This document shows, in pieces, positions 20,359 to 31,299 of a DNA stretch of 64,000 nt. The notes below the pieces were generated by a model. The model had not been told where the DNA came from, ran no database searches, and worked only from the letters and a program-made list of their open reading frames with translations. Position 1 is the stretch's first letter. Every line of letters starts with the position of its first letter. A program made the position numbers and the translations under genes. The DNA comes from Diphasiastrum complanatum (lineage: Eukaryota; Streptophyta; Lycopodiopsida; Lycopodiales; Lycopodiaceae), in NCBI GenBank assembly GCA_029204225.1, contig CM055109.1:43957054-44021053 (forward strand), given 5' to 3'.

Positions 20359-21670
20359 TAGTACTTTTTTGCTATGTGCAGAAATGCTATAGATGTTTCA
20401 TGCATATATAAATTTGTTGTGTTCAATTTTTGTATGGATATAGCTAATTTTTTGTTTGGGAGAGAGGGGGGGGAGATTTGAATGGCCAGAAGGCCAATAG
20501 AAGCATTTTGTCCAGCGCGCAATAGGTACTGGTTGGAGCAGTGGTGCCTTAAGCCTCCACAAAGGTGACACGCTAGATGTTGCGTTGTTGCAAAAACCTT
20601 GACTCGAATAAAAAACTGACACAAGTGCTTTTGTCACAAACTAGAACGAACAAAAAAGTTGGAAAGACAGCATAAGGAAAGGATAATGACAATGTGGCCA
20701 CTAAAAATGAACAGATACATTTGACATTGAAAGTAGACCTATATATAAAACTATAATCAAAACCTGCACAATACAAATAACTGGACTGCAAACAAAGAAA
20801 AAGACACTATGATCTAAGGTGCATGCTCCCATCACAAATAAGAAGCAGGGAGTATTCAAAACTTTTGAAGGTGATATGAGCACTCCAGAGGAGGTTTTAT
20901 TCATTTTGAAAAAATGCCATGATTCAACTTGTTGAGGGCATTTTCCCTAATAACAAATGATACAAAACATGCTTTTAATTACAAGTACACCAATTCCTAA
21001 TGATAAGGATTGCTATCAGATTCATGCTGTCTATCAAATAATTAATGCAATCCAAAAGAGATTCAAATCCTATGAAATCGACAAAAGGCTTCTAAAGGAT
21101 AGGAACTTTCCAGAGACTATCCTGACAAAAAGCTACCAGAAATTGGCAGTCAAGCCACATTTTTTATGATTTATGGGTGAGCTTCACTAGGCTGCAGGTA
21201 GACCCCCCCCCAACAAGATTCCATTCCATAGTGAGGAGCCTGTCCTCTTAGGCATCAGTAGTGACTAGTTCGACAGTCATCATCCTTGAACTGATTTGTT
21301 TTCTTGTGAGAACGCATTGGATAGTTATTGACACACGCTGAGATTGAAAACTGACCTGTTGCTGAAATGTTACTAAGAAGAAAAGATTTAAATACAAGCC
21401 ATGTCTAATTGTTAAAAGGTTTCTAATGTTTTCAGGAGGAAAGTTGATGAAAACTAAATCTCTCAAAAGAATTTCTCAGTTAATGACATGGAGCACACAC
21501 TGTGACATGCAGATTAAAGAGGAACTTTAATAAGTCAAAGTCCTAAATTCAAGGAGAGCGAAGGAGGCCTTCATTAACACATCACTTCATACCTTACTTT
21601 CTGTCTTCTATTTTTATTATTTTTCAGAAAAGTAACAAATGCATGACAGCTATGGGTGACTTTCTGTGAA
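20359..21670. other. Spacer downstream of the HVA22-like gene, no gene seen
   Basis: Short unrelated open frames only. A C9 run lies at 21206-21214. It may contain the 3' end of the HVA22-like transcript. Confidence 0.45.
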
Positions 21671-21675
21671 ATTTC

Positions 21676-22240
21676 TGTACATAATCATATGCTCAATTCA
21701 TCCCTCCACTAGAAGATTTCTCGCATGATTTAAAAGATAAACAGTAGACCGCAGTTCAAGGATGATACCACATAATGGAGTGATTTACAAAATATAGCCT
21801 CTAGATAGTTAAGTACAAAGGCTGCACAAGAGCCATGGGCGTAGTTTGGTCCTGTCCTAAGATGAAGAAACTTTGCTTTGTTGTACAGAAACTGTCCTCT
21901 TTTTTAACTTTCACTACTTAGAAACTGCGCATGATTTTCCCAAAGGTTCTGTACATAATCATACATTCGGTTCATTACTATATTAGAGAGCCTCTCTAGC
22001 AAATCTTTGTAATAGTAACTTTATTCCTACACTAGAGGATTTCTCTTGCAAAAATTTGCAGATAAATAGTAGACCACAGTTCAAGGGTTCTACCAGATAA
22101 GAGTGGTATACATACGTAGGCTCTAGATAGCTAACTTCAAGAGCTGGAAATGCCATGGTCTTCATTCATTCCATGTCTCCTAAACTCAAGAACCATGGAA
22201 ACTAAAAAATCTATCTATAAGCAAGACTCCGCTGTACAGA
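21676..22240. repeat. Degenerate tandem duplication, about 300 bp per unit
   Basis: The segment from TCTGTACATAATCATA at 21676 recurs from 21950. Shared words in the same order include TTCATCCCTCCACTAGA / TTTATTCCTACACTAGA, GATTTCTC, AAATAGTAGACC, CAGTTCAAGG, CTCTAGATAG and GTACAGAAAC. It lies just past the stop codon of the HVA22-like gene, so it may be in its 3' untranslated region. Confidence 0.75.
22021..22026 (-). promoter_or_regulatory. Candidate poly(A) signal of the HVA22-like gene
   Basis: AATAAA on the minus strand, about 430 nt past the stop codon of the HVA22-like gene. It is only a candidate, because AT-rich DNA offers such hexamers by chance. Confidence 0.3.
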
Positions 22241-22457
22241 AACCGTTTTTTAGCAAACAACAAAAACATCGGCAGACACTAATAATCTACCAAACTTACA
22301 TCTATGTCCACATGTAAATATTGAATCTCACTGAGCTTTGAAGTCAGCCACAGTGATGCTCTCTATCATACAGCTTATTATGCAAGCCTTATACAGCAAA
22401 CATTATATGCTAGATGATGTTTGCAGTATTGGGAAAAATACTACTGATATTTTTTAA

Positions 22458-25400
22458 TCAAGAGCTAACATTATCCATACCAAAAAACTCTAAGATCTTT
22501 CTTGTGGTTCTCTTCCTGACTTTGGCTGTCCTTTTGAAAGTGGCCTGCCTTTTTGTGGGTGGCTTGTTCTTTGCAGTTTGCATTGCTGCCTGCATCATGA
22601 GATGTACAAACATTCACATCAAACTTAGGTGACTTATACACTTATAAAACGAAGGCAATTCAGTGAACTCTGTATCAATCCGCTCCAAAAATAAGAAACA
22701 AAATTCAAACAGATGTTTTGCAAAAGCTAACAACTAAGGTACATGATGGTGAGGCCCCTCAAACACACGCGCACACACACACACACACACATATATTCAG
22801 GCCATTATACCATCTCTTGCAAGCTGTTCTTGTAACATTCGTGGCCATTTCAGAAATATGAATGTAAACTTTAGGTACAAGTGTGAGATATTTAAACACG
22901 TGCATGAACATGCAGTTTGAGTGTTATCGTCTTTCTGACATGCTAAATAGATGATTATGATGCAAATTTATGAACTTAGTTAATAAAATGACTTCGACAT
23001 GCAAAATCAAATGCATAAACAGTAGTGGCTATTTACTGCAAGCATGGATGTTATGCAGATATCACTTTGTCTCTCTTTCATTTTTCAGTAATGTGATATG
23101 CCACACCGCTGTTTGTACTTTCAGGTATCCACTTTTGCAGCACCTTGTTTTGGCGATCTGCCAAATTTCCCTCATTACAGAACAGATGTCGTATGACACG
23201 TGGTTGAAGACACCGCTCGTAGACAAAAGCAGCCCCATGAAATTGAGGAAGAACTAGCCAACAAGCAAATACTAACTTGGCTAGTGGCCAGAATGGGATC
23301 CTGTATACAAACATGATAAAAACAAATGCCCCTCATTAGGTCCCATCTTCATCATGTTCTTGTGAAATATACAGTAATAATAGAATAATGAATAGAGTGA
23401 GTTAGGACTTTGCAAGTATCTGCAGCAAAAAGTTAGCATGCAAACTTTCACCATATAGCATCTATGAAGGCCTGATCATAAAAACGCTGCAACTTATTTT
23501 TTATCCACATGCTTGATGAGAAAGGATGATCAAATTTAGGAATTACAAAATTCCATTGATATGGGCAGTTAGCATAGGATATTATTGTGCAATGTGCTGT
23601 CAAAAATCTGTGAATACCATTTTAAAATTGGCTCTGCTCCAAGTTCAAAGAGTGTTAAAAAAGAGTAGATTATCCAGTATGACAGCCACTGGTGATCATC
23701 GTCTTTACGAGTACTTTCAATGGCTCTGACCGAAGCATACCTGCAATACATCCACATATTAACACATGCATGTCTGAACCTTTCTTGAACGTCAGTAGTA
23801 TATGAAACAGGCTTGGTCAAAATATATATCTTATCATGCTAGTGGATGCCACAAAACGCTCAAAAACAAAGAAAAAAATGTCTCAGCTTCACAAAGAATG
23901 CTCCAACAAGCTCTGTCCTGTTCGAAATTCAACAGTGCATCCCATCTTCCTTATTGCATGCAACAAGAAGTTGCCTAGGTAGGCTCCATGCAACAAGCAT
24001 GTTCCCTCCCTCCCGTGTGATGAAAGATGATGTAACGGGCTTTATCAAAAAAATATCTTACAAAGCTAACAGTAGCCACAGCATCGTATTCCTCTTTCTG
24101 AAGCGGGTACATCATGTGCAGCTAAACAAGAAAAGGATTTGATTTGCAGTGAGCAATCTTTTGACCAATTCTTTATTGATATGTCACTGAATTTTGTAAC
24201 ATGTTAAGAAAACTTTGGGGGAAAACTAGTTCAAACAAAACTTGACTTTGAAAAGATAAGAAAGAGATCACACAAGAAAAACAAAGACCCGAAACTGCGC
24301 ATGCAAGGGACAAGAAACCCATAAGAAGCATACAAGGTCATGAAGAAGCAGATATTGTGAACAATTTACATAGAATATATGATAACATCTTTAAGAGGCA
24401 CATTGTCCAGAAATAATGTTCCTCTCATCAAGCTGCATTAGGACTCATGGAATTGTTATGAGCAAAGAGGTACAATTAGAGCTTTACAGGAGATTCAAGG
24501 CTTATTAGATATTATGGTTGTTACTTTCCTGTTATCAGCATCTTTGATAGTGCCAATCACCAAGTGGTAGGGCCTGTACCATCTTGGGACCCTTAACTCT
24601 CTCCCTGAGTGTTAGCTTCCTAAAAGGTTCTCCTAAAGACCCTTCAGACTGGCATAAATAGGAGTACCTTCATTCATTCCAATATCTTATGTTTTGGATT
24701 ACTCAAGTCCTTCAAACAAGGCTCATCGCCCTTCCTTGTAGAGGATCTGGTATCGAATATATTTTGATGTTTTCTAGTTGAGGGTTGGAGTATGCTATTT
24801 GCTTCATCTTCCGTATGGTCTATTGTTCTTATGCAATGCCAACTCTGTGATTGAGTTCACAACATGGCATTTCCACGGCAAGTGAAAGCTAGACTCTTCG
24901 TCGCTACATGTTTTTGTGGAGACACATTCATGCAACGATTTGAATTCTCCACCCGATTTAATTTCTACAAATCAATGTTTCCAAGAGCAAAGCGCCTTTG
25001 ATTCAATGGTCAGGCCAGGTTTTTCAGATTGACTACAGATGTTGCAGTAGTTTAAGAATATGTACACTCTACAGGAACCATTCAGGATATGGGGAATGTA
25101 AAGAGTACCATCATTTGAATGAGGTAGTTGATCAATCTATATTTGTCATTAGCCAAAGCATTTTCCCAATGGGAAAGGTTCATTTTAACAACGTAGAGGG
25201 CGAACATTAATGTCATGGTGTTACAGCTTTTACTCCCTGTCCCGGTTGTTTACTGTTTTTACTTATAGATGTACTTCTTGTAAATGGCCAAGTCACCGGC
25301 CTGTGGTGACCCTTGTAACAGAAATGTAAATAAAGTTGTTAATGATGTTTCTGAGCCTCAGAGTTGCATGTTGCCTGGGTATAGGGTACTGGGTCATTAA

Positions 25401-27299
25401 TTCAGAGTGGCTGGACTGACCTCCTAAAAAGTAAGAGAGTTGACTAGTCAACGTGACACATGTCATATGCTCACTGAGATAGTTGGTGCAGTGACATGTG
25501 TCAAGGTTGACCAGTCAAACATGCCACGTGTCACATGCTCACTGGGACACTTGGTCCAATGGATGAGTGCCCACTCACTTGCCTATATGTCAGAGTACTG
25601 TGCCAAGTGGCAAGTGTCGACAGTGCATGGAGTTGGCCATGTGTCGAGATTTAGGAAGGGTCAGGGTTGAGGGATGCTTGAGGATTTTGGATAAGTGAGC
25701 CTAGAGAGAGGTATTCCTCATCGTAATCTATGCAGCAAAGGCTGTGGGAGGAGGCAAGGCAGCCAGCTCCATCTTGTGGTAGAAGTAAATTGATGCTTGT
25801 ATGTACAGGAAATTAGTAAGGTTTGAAGAGAAGATCAGAGAGGGAGTTTGACACATGGTCACATGATAATGGCCTAGATGAGCAGAAGTTCATTTGGATG
25901 ATTCATTCTGAGGTTTTACAAGATGGGACAAAGGTTCATTTGGATGAGGTAGAGGATCAAGATATATTCACTAGGACATATGATTTGTTAGATGGGACAA
26001 TGGTTCATTTAAATGAGGTATAGGATCAGCGTAGCCCAAATGGGACAAAGGTTTCTATGAATGGCGTAGACAATCAGGAGATGTAACATCACTGATAGGA
26101 CATTAGAGATGAGATATTGGCAAAAGACCTTCGAGATTTATCAGAGACTCAAGGTACATGTCATGCAGCACAAACATGGATAGAGGGACCACCAGCAATG
26201 CTTGAATCACATATTACTGAAACTCAGAGATTCAAGGTATATGCTATGTAGCACAAACACGTTTAGAGGAACCACCAGCAATGCTTCAATCATATATCTA
26301 TTATTCAAATGGCACATATCCAAATTCACAAATTTAATTTGAGAAATCGGTGATGTTGTAAGGTAAAGCAAAAATATACAAGCAACCAAAAAAAAAAGTC
26401 AAGTTCTATATCAAAACAATAACAAAAATCAGTAAACAAAAAAAAACTTAGCCAGCCTGTACTACTTATGTCTCATCAGTACCCAAGCATAAGGTGCTAT
26501 CCAGGTTTTGAATAAATCCGGATTACATTTTACTTAAACACCCTTTATTCCACCTATCAAAATACTAATCTCAAGCCTTTGCTAGCAGAGTAGAACAAAA
26601 GATGAAAAGCACATCACATCAAAAGCTTTGTTGACAGTCAAAAGCACGGTATCGATGGCTGAAGATGCAGATGAAGTTCCAAACTTGCTAATCGCATTGC
26701 TATCTGCAGCTATCCTAAATTGAATAGAAAATAGACACAGAATGTAATCAGGGACATAAACTAACCAGACTATGGTAATGGGATGACCTCCACACACTTG
26801 AAACCGCCAATATAAGTTAACGATACATAAAACAGATGCTGACAGAACAAATTAGAACCAAATGAAATTAAAGCTGCCAGGAAAGGGTTCGTTGAAGGAT
26901 CACTCACAGAGGATACAAAAGCGTAAGAGTTGGCCTGTCCATGAAGACAAAGGAGATGTATTAGTTTCAATAGATGTAGAACATGAGTCTCCTTACCACA
27001 AAGATAAAGAACGAAATCTATTAGTGGTTTCTTCAGGGAAAAGCCGACTTTAATATGAGTGTACATCTGAGAACTTCCACCTTCCCAAGCTAAAAACGAC
27101 TTATCTGGAAGACAAAAGCCAAACAGACTTTGTAACGCTAAATAGCAAACACGAAATCATTCAGATCTAGTACATCATTCTCACGACATATCAATACAGA
27201 CAAGACAAAACTACAAACGGAAGTTGTAAAATTCTGGATCATTTCAGCTTACACTGCATAAGGAGCGAGCCAAAGAACTATTTGCCACAAAATTCCCAT
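22458..27299 (-). CDS. HVA22-like (TB2/DP1/HVA22 family) protein, five exons
   Basis: HVA22 proteins are plant relatives of yeast Yop1 and animal REEP/DP1; they sit in the endoplasmic reticulum membrane as hairpins and bend it, and several are induced by abscisic acid or stress (family knowledge). Coding exons on the minus strand: 27299-27253, 26934-26908 (27 nt), 23740-23618, 23300-23144, 22589-22458. All phases match and all introns are GT...AG. The product is 161 residues, normal for the family. Start context is AATCATGG. Hydrophobic residues 2-25 end in LYPLYASVRAIES; next DDDHQWLSYWIIYSFLTLFE (about 40-59), then IPFWPLAKLVFACWLVLP (67-84) and GAAFVYERCLQP. The tail (119-161) is strongly basic, ending FFGMDNVSS. 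No stop or shift is seen, so it is probably functional. Intron 2 is 3167 bp. Subfamily is not assigned; the basic tail is unlike the best known members. Confidence 0.9.
22767..22791. repeat. (CA)n microsatellite in intron 4
   Basis: CACACGCGCACACACACACA-type run of about 25 bp in the last intron of the HVA22-like gene. Confidence 0.9.
25439..25566. repeat. Imperfect tandem repeat with W-box palindrome in intron 2
   Basis: Two ~65-bp units: GTTGACTAGTCAAC...ATGCTCACTGAGATAGTTGGT and GTTGACCAGTCAAAC...ATGCTCACTGGGACACTTGGT (each shown in part). The first starts with a perfect 14-bp palindrome carrying two divergent TTGAC W-box cores. The second contains CCACGTGTC (25524-25532), an ABRE-like box. 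Confidence 0.7.
25885..26080. repeat. Degenerate ~60-bp repeats in intron 2
   Basis: GATGGGACAAAGGTTCATTT and GATGAGGTAGAGGATCAAGA type words recur at 25900-25970, 25990-26030 and 26040-26080, with a more distant relative at 25100-25200. In one frame they read as a repeated DGTKVHLDEVEDQ-like peptide, but stops interrupt it. Confidence 0.65.
26143..26303. repeat. Tandem duplication, about 80 bp per unit, intron 2
   Basis: The block from CTCAAGGTACATGTCATGCA to CACCAGCAATGCTTGAATCA recurs from 26227 with a few changes (TTCAAGGTATATGCTATGTA to CACCAGCAATGCTTCAATCA). Confidence 0.85.
26908..26934 (-). other. 27-nt microexon of the HVA22-like gene
   Basis: Encodes PTLTLLYP plus parts of two flanking codons, phase 2 at both ends. 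It is preceded by a pyrimidine-rich acceptor (CTTCATGGACAG) and followed by the donor GTGAGT. It supplies the YP of the family's YPLYASV motif, so the exon must be used for a normal protein. Confidence 0.85.
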
Positions 27300-27940
27300 G
27301 ATTAAAGTGCAAAGTACATTCCTCTAGCTCCGGCTGCTTATACAGGGACAGGGCGAACTAGCCACTCATTCCAGAATTCCTCAATCGAGATGGGCATCCT
27401 TGTCAATTCCGGAATCTAAACTCTACTTTCCACACAAGTAAAGCTTGCTTTTCCGGGATCACTGAGTTTAGGATGAATTGATCTGCTTTGCCTGAAAATT
27501 GCAACTATTTTCCTCACAATTCATCTCAGCCTGTTGAAATAGAAGCAAAATTTCACACTGCAGCTGGTATCTGGCTTCTGTTTCTGTGGATCTGTCTCTT
27601 TCAGCCCAGCATCCGTCCTAATTCTTTACCTTAGAAGCCGACTGTCTGTTTCAGTCTTTCACTACTTTTCCAGTACATTATTTCAGCAAATGCCTTGCTT
27701 TTTGTAACAGATTTCACACTCGGAAAAGTTAAATGGGGTATTTTTTAAGACCTGAGTGGAAGGACACTATTGGCTTTGCTCCTCATGTCATTACGTGACA
27801 CACAAAGCACTCCTCACTTGTTTTGTAGGCCCCACTATACACTTGTCCCTTCCTAACTAGATTACACCCACATTCTCTTGTCCACTAAGGCTCTCTCTAG
27901 AGCTCTCTTGTCCATCAAGGCTCTTTCATGCATCCTAGCT
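27300..27940. other. 5' flank of the HVA22-like gene
   Basis: Probable 5' untranslated region and promoter on the minus strand. TATAAG on the minus strand (27337-27342) lies only about 40 nt before the start codon, so the transcription start is unclear. No repeat is recognised here, unlike nearly all of the rest of the window. Confidence 0.4.
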
Positions 27941-27949
27941 AGAAGTTAC

Positions 27950-28490
27950 CAAGTGATGGTGGTTGTTGGGCTCATCCGTCCATAATACATGCATGATGGG
28001 GTTCTCGGTTCTTGTGGTCGACACCAAGTGATCATTCGGCTCATCTGATCCATCATACATGCATGGTGCAATTGTGTACCTTGATTGGCTTGTGAGCTTG
28101 CAAGACCACATTTGACTCACATGAGTGGACACAGGGTACTTGAGCTAAAGGCCTATCTAAGATTAGAAAGAGACATTCACTTGTGAGTGCCCTATATTTA
28201 ACGTTTTATGTATAGGGGAGGGGGAAGTCCAAGCCCAAGAGCCTTCCAAGATTTGAGAACCTTGGACGTTTTGTATAAGGGTAGTTCATTGATTCATCGT
28301 GGCACCTCTTCATTAACTTGGCATCCAAAGTCTCTTTGGTCCCAAGGTTAAAGCCCCCCTTGCAAACCAAGGTGCACTTCTTGAAAACTATTATTAGATA
28401 CTACCTCAGGGAAAGTCAAAATAGAGGAGGGGAAAGTCTAGGCCCAAGAGCTTTGTAAGATTTGAGAGCCTCGGGTCCTTTGTATTGGGG
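27950..28490. repeat. Local direct duplications
   Basis: Two pairs. ACCAAGTGATGG...CATACATGCATGATGG at 27950 recurs at about 28022 (ACCAAGTGATCA...CATACATGCATGGTGC). GGGAAGTCCAAGCCCAAGAG at 28219 recurs at 28433 as GGAAAGTCTAGGCCCAAGAG, followed by AAGATTTGAGA...CCT in both. Confidence 0.7.
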
Positions 28491-28954
28491 AAGGTCTAGC
28501 ACGTAAGGTCTAGATACATTACACTATGATTTTAGCAAGAGCAATGGATCAAATGCTTGAAAACTATTAAGAGAAGCCTCACACGTGTGGAGGACAATAC
28601 CAGTACGGATTGTAAACTGAGAGTGAAGTACTTTTACATACAAATGCATTCCAATCATAAAAACTCAACACAAATGTGAGAATTACAAGCAAATGCTAGA
28701 AATTCCCAATGTCTCATCATCTTCTCATTGATTTAGTTGATCCCTTTATAGATCAAGTACATCCATGAGCTGAGTACTGTCCAACAAGCCTTCACACGTG
28801 TGAAGAGTGCCAAGTCATTAAGATCCACCAATGGGAGCCATATATGTTGGATTCTTGGTTTTGTCTTGCATCCGGCTCTTCTATCGCAATTGCCAACCCA
28901 TGTTGTTTGATAATTTGACGAAGAAAATTATAATTTTGTCATAGACAATGGTAG

Positions 28955-29515
28955 TCATGAATTGTTGTTCATATATAAATGCTCCATATGAAGTACTCGG
29001 CATGAATATTGACACTCTGTCGTATGATGAAGCATATCTTTGGGCATACTGTTGACTAAAATATATTTCTTCAAATCTACCTCATTCATGGGTGGTTGTA
29101 AATATTTGACCTGATTGACCTCAAAAATAGACTCTCGTCTTGAAATATAAAATTTGCAGTTGCCCATATAAATCGTTGAAGTATCATTCCCAAGTAGTGA
29201 AAATACATTCCAAAGTTGAACCAGGGATTTGATGTTTTGATTGTTCCAAATAACCATTGATGAACAATCATTGTTGACATTACTCAATTGAAGATTGATC
29301 ACATTAGAGTCTACTGAGCAATGTAAACTTCTCCAAAGAAACTGATATAGATTGATGGCATATTTTAAAATCAGCTTCCTATAGAGTGTTGGCTGACTGA
29401 GAAAATGTTCCCAATCATTATTCACACCCATACATTCTACATATGCACGTGAATTACAATTTGGCTTCTGAGTTTTGGAGAATCCATAGGAAATGGGTTC
29501 TCCAACTGAAGTCAC
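28955..29515 (-). other. Unassigned 186-codon open frame
   Basis: A 186-codon frame without stops on the minus strand, in AT-rich DNA just upstream of a plus-strand gypsy gag remnant. Composition is protein-like (many Asn, Leu, Ser, a few Cys and Trp), yet I see no motif, membrane anchor or repeat and no relative elsewhere in the window. It might be an antisense frame of retrotransposon leader or a decayed capture. Nothing supports transcription. Confidence 0.2.
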
Positions 29516-29689
29516 TCAAATATCTTGTAAAATGGATCTATGAGGCATTGAACATAATCCAAGATATTGATACAAGTTGGATTTATATGGAACAATGAAA
29601 TCTCTTCATTGTGGACAATATCCTTTTTGAATACCTCATACTCCATTAGATTGTTGTCAAAAATATTCTTGAACCTTTTTCGGAGGAGA

Positions 29690-30835
29690 AGAAAGAGAAA
29701 AAACTTGAGGTTGTAGATGACTAGTTAACCAAGTGGACCGGTTATTTTAATCTACACAGAATTCCTGAAGATAAAAAGATTGAGAGTGTTATTCTATTCT
29801 TTCGAGGGAAAGCTTCATCGTGGTGGCGTGACCTACAACCAAAACCTACCGCATGGGAAGATTTCATGGAAGTAATCAGAAAGTTGTTTGTGGTTGTAGA
29901 CGACTCGGACTTTTACCAAAGATTTGTCAACTACAAAATGGGCACTCGAAGTTTGGACTCGTACTTGCAAGATTTTATGGATATATGGAATAAAGTTCTC
30001 TCACTCGATGCAAAACTGGCACTGTGGCAGTTTATCCTTGGTTTGCTTGTAGATTATCAGAATGAGTGCAAGCCTAATGTAATTCAGACTTTTGATGATG
30101 TCGCACGAGTCGTGAAAGTGTATAAAAGAAAAGACTTCGTGGGAGTAAAAAATACAAGTCTTTTGATGAACTAGATCAAGTTGCATCCGAGTTTAGACAA
30201 AAGAAACATTTGTCTCGAAAAAAGGCTAGAAGGACCAATGTGTATTTCCATTGTAGTCAGCCTGGACATGTTATGAAATTCTATCCAGAACGAAAGAAAG
30301 GCACAACTCGAGTTATTGAGATGCCAGGTAAAGAAAATTTTCAGTTGGAAATTAATAAGGTTAGTTATGAGTGTGATTGTTTTTTTAGTACTGCCTCATT
30401 CCTGCCAAATGAATTATTTCGTTTGAGAGGCATTGTTAAAGGACATGAAGTTAGTATCTTAGTGGACAGTGGATCTACTCATTATTTCATTAACTCCAGT
30501 CTGTTGCAGAGACTAGGCCTGGAAACTGAAACCAATAATCATAGATATCGAGTATATCTAGCTTCAGGTGTGGAGTTGGAGACGTGGGATGTTAAAGTTC
30601 CAAGACTTCCAGTTTGGATCCAAGATTATAGAGAGTTAATTGATTTCCATGTTTTAGATTTAGCACGTACGGACATAATTCTAGGATACGAGTGGTTATT
30701 TAATAAGCATCCTGAGATAGATTTTCAGAAGCATGTTCTCTCTTTTCAGGAGGGTAAAGAAATAGTTACATTGTTTGGAGACACAACAACACCCGCCGCG
30801 ATTTCGAACGTGAATCGCGAGCTTAATTTTTTTTT
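29690..30835 (+). pseudogene. gypsy gag-protease fragment, cut off before RT
   Basis: Plus-strand remnant. The gag capsid part (ASSWWRDLQPKPTAW around 29818-29860, then SLDSYLQDFMDIWNKVLSL at about 29950-30010) is joined, after a stop near 30172, to a zinc knuckle reading YFHCSQPGHVMKFYPER. That knuckle has lost its first and last cysteines. The open frame 30210-30835 then gives the retropepsin VSILVDSGSTHYFINSSLL (active site near 30465) and a ILGYEWLFNKHPEIDF block. The coding stops where the palindrome-rich element begins; RT, RNase H and integrase are absent. Sequence differs clearly from the 13-kb element, so it is another gypsy family. Confidence 0.85.
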
Positions 30836-30839
30836 AATT

Positions 30840-31275
30840 CGTCACGGACGTCAAAAAAACACGTCGCTATAAGGTCGTCGGAATCCGACGACTTTAAAAA
30901 ACGTCGCATTACGATGGGCACAACGTGCCGAATTCCGAAACGTATTTTTCCGATCATGCAAACCCGATCTGACATGGACGTCGCAATGCGACGTATGACA
31001 TGGATGTTGCATTGCGACATCCGACGTGTACGTCGCATTGCGACGTCCAAAGACGTCGCAAACGCTCTGACGTGGACGTCGCAAATGCTCTGATGTGGAT
31101 GTCGCATTGCGACGTTTTCGAATTCAGTCGGATTCCAATGTCTGTAAACACAGAATGATGCCAAAATTTCATCGACGAATGTTCGACGCCCATCCGACGT
31201 CCATCCGACATATGTTTGGACGTCGGATTCTGACGTTCTATAAAGTTGTCGAATTCCAACGTCTGTTAACAAAAT
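30840..31275. mobile_element. Short palindrome-packed element (candidate non-autonomous DNA transposon)
   Basis: A segment of about 430 bp packed with short perfect palindromes: GTCGTCGGAATCCGACGAC (30874-30892), ACGTCGCAATGCGACGT (30978-30994), ACGTCGCATTGCGACGT (31030-31046) and GTCGCATTGCGAC (31101-31113). The ends are also inverted copies: 30874-30910 resembles the reverse complement of 31228-31263. The base composition (CG-rich ACGTCG words) contrasts with both flanks. It interrupts gypsy coding sequence on its left. No transposase is present. Confidence 0.6.
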
Positions 31276-31299
31276 GATAAAAAAATATGTCTGGTTGTG

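Noticed and set aside
24740-24770. TCTGGTATCGAATA considered as a copia primer site inside HVA22 intron 2
   Set aside because: Only the first seven bases fit TGGTATCAGAGC, and no LTR pair or coding region surrounds it.
26582-26797. Minus-strand frame with SSASSAIDTVLLTVNKAF, considered as a further HVA22 exon
   Set aside because: The five exons found are complete and in phase without it, and it lies inside intron 2. A cryptic exon is possible but unsupported.
26770-27066. 98-codon minus-strand frame overlapping the HVA22 microexon
   Set aside because: It reads the microexon in a different frame (NSYAFVSS instead of TLLYP). The conserved protein requires the other frame, so this is a shadow.
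27330-27402. ATG upstream of the HVA22-like gene opening MPISIEEFWNEW
   Set aside because: It stops after 19 codons and does not join in phase to the microexon. The ATG at 27299 does join in phase and gives a normal hydrophobic N-terminus.
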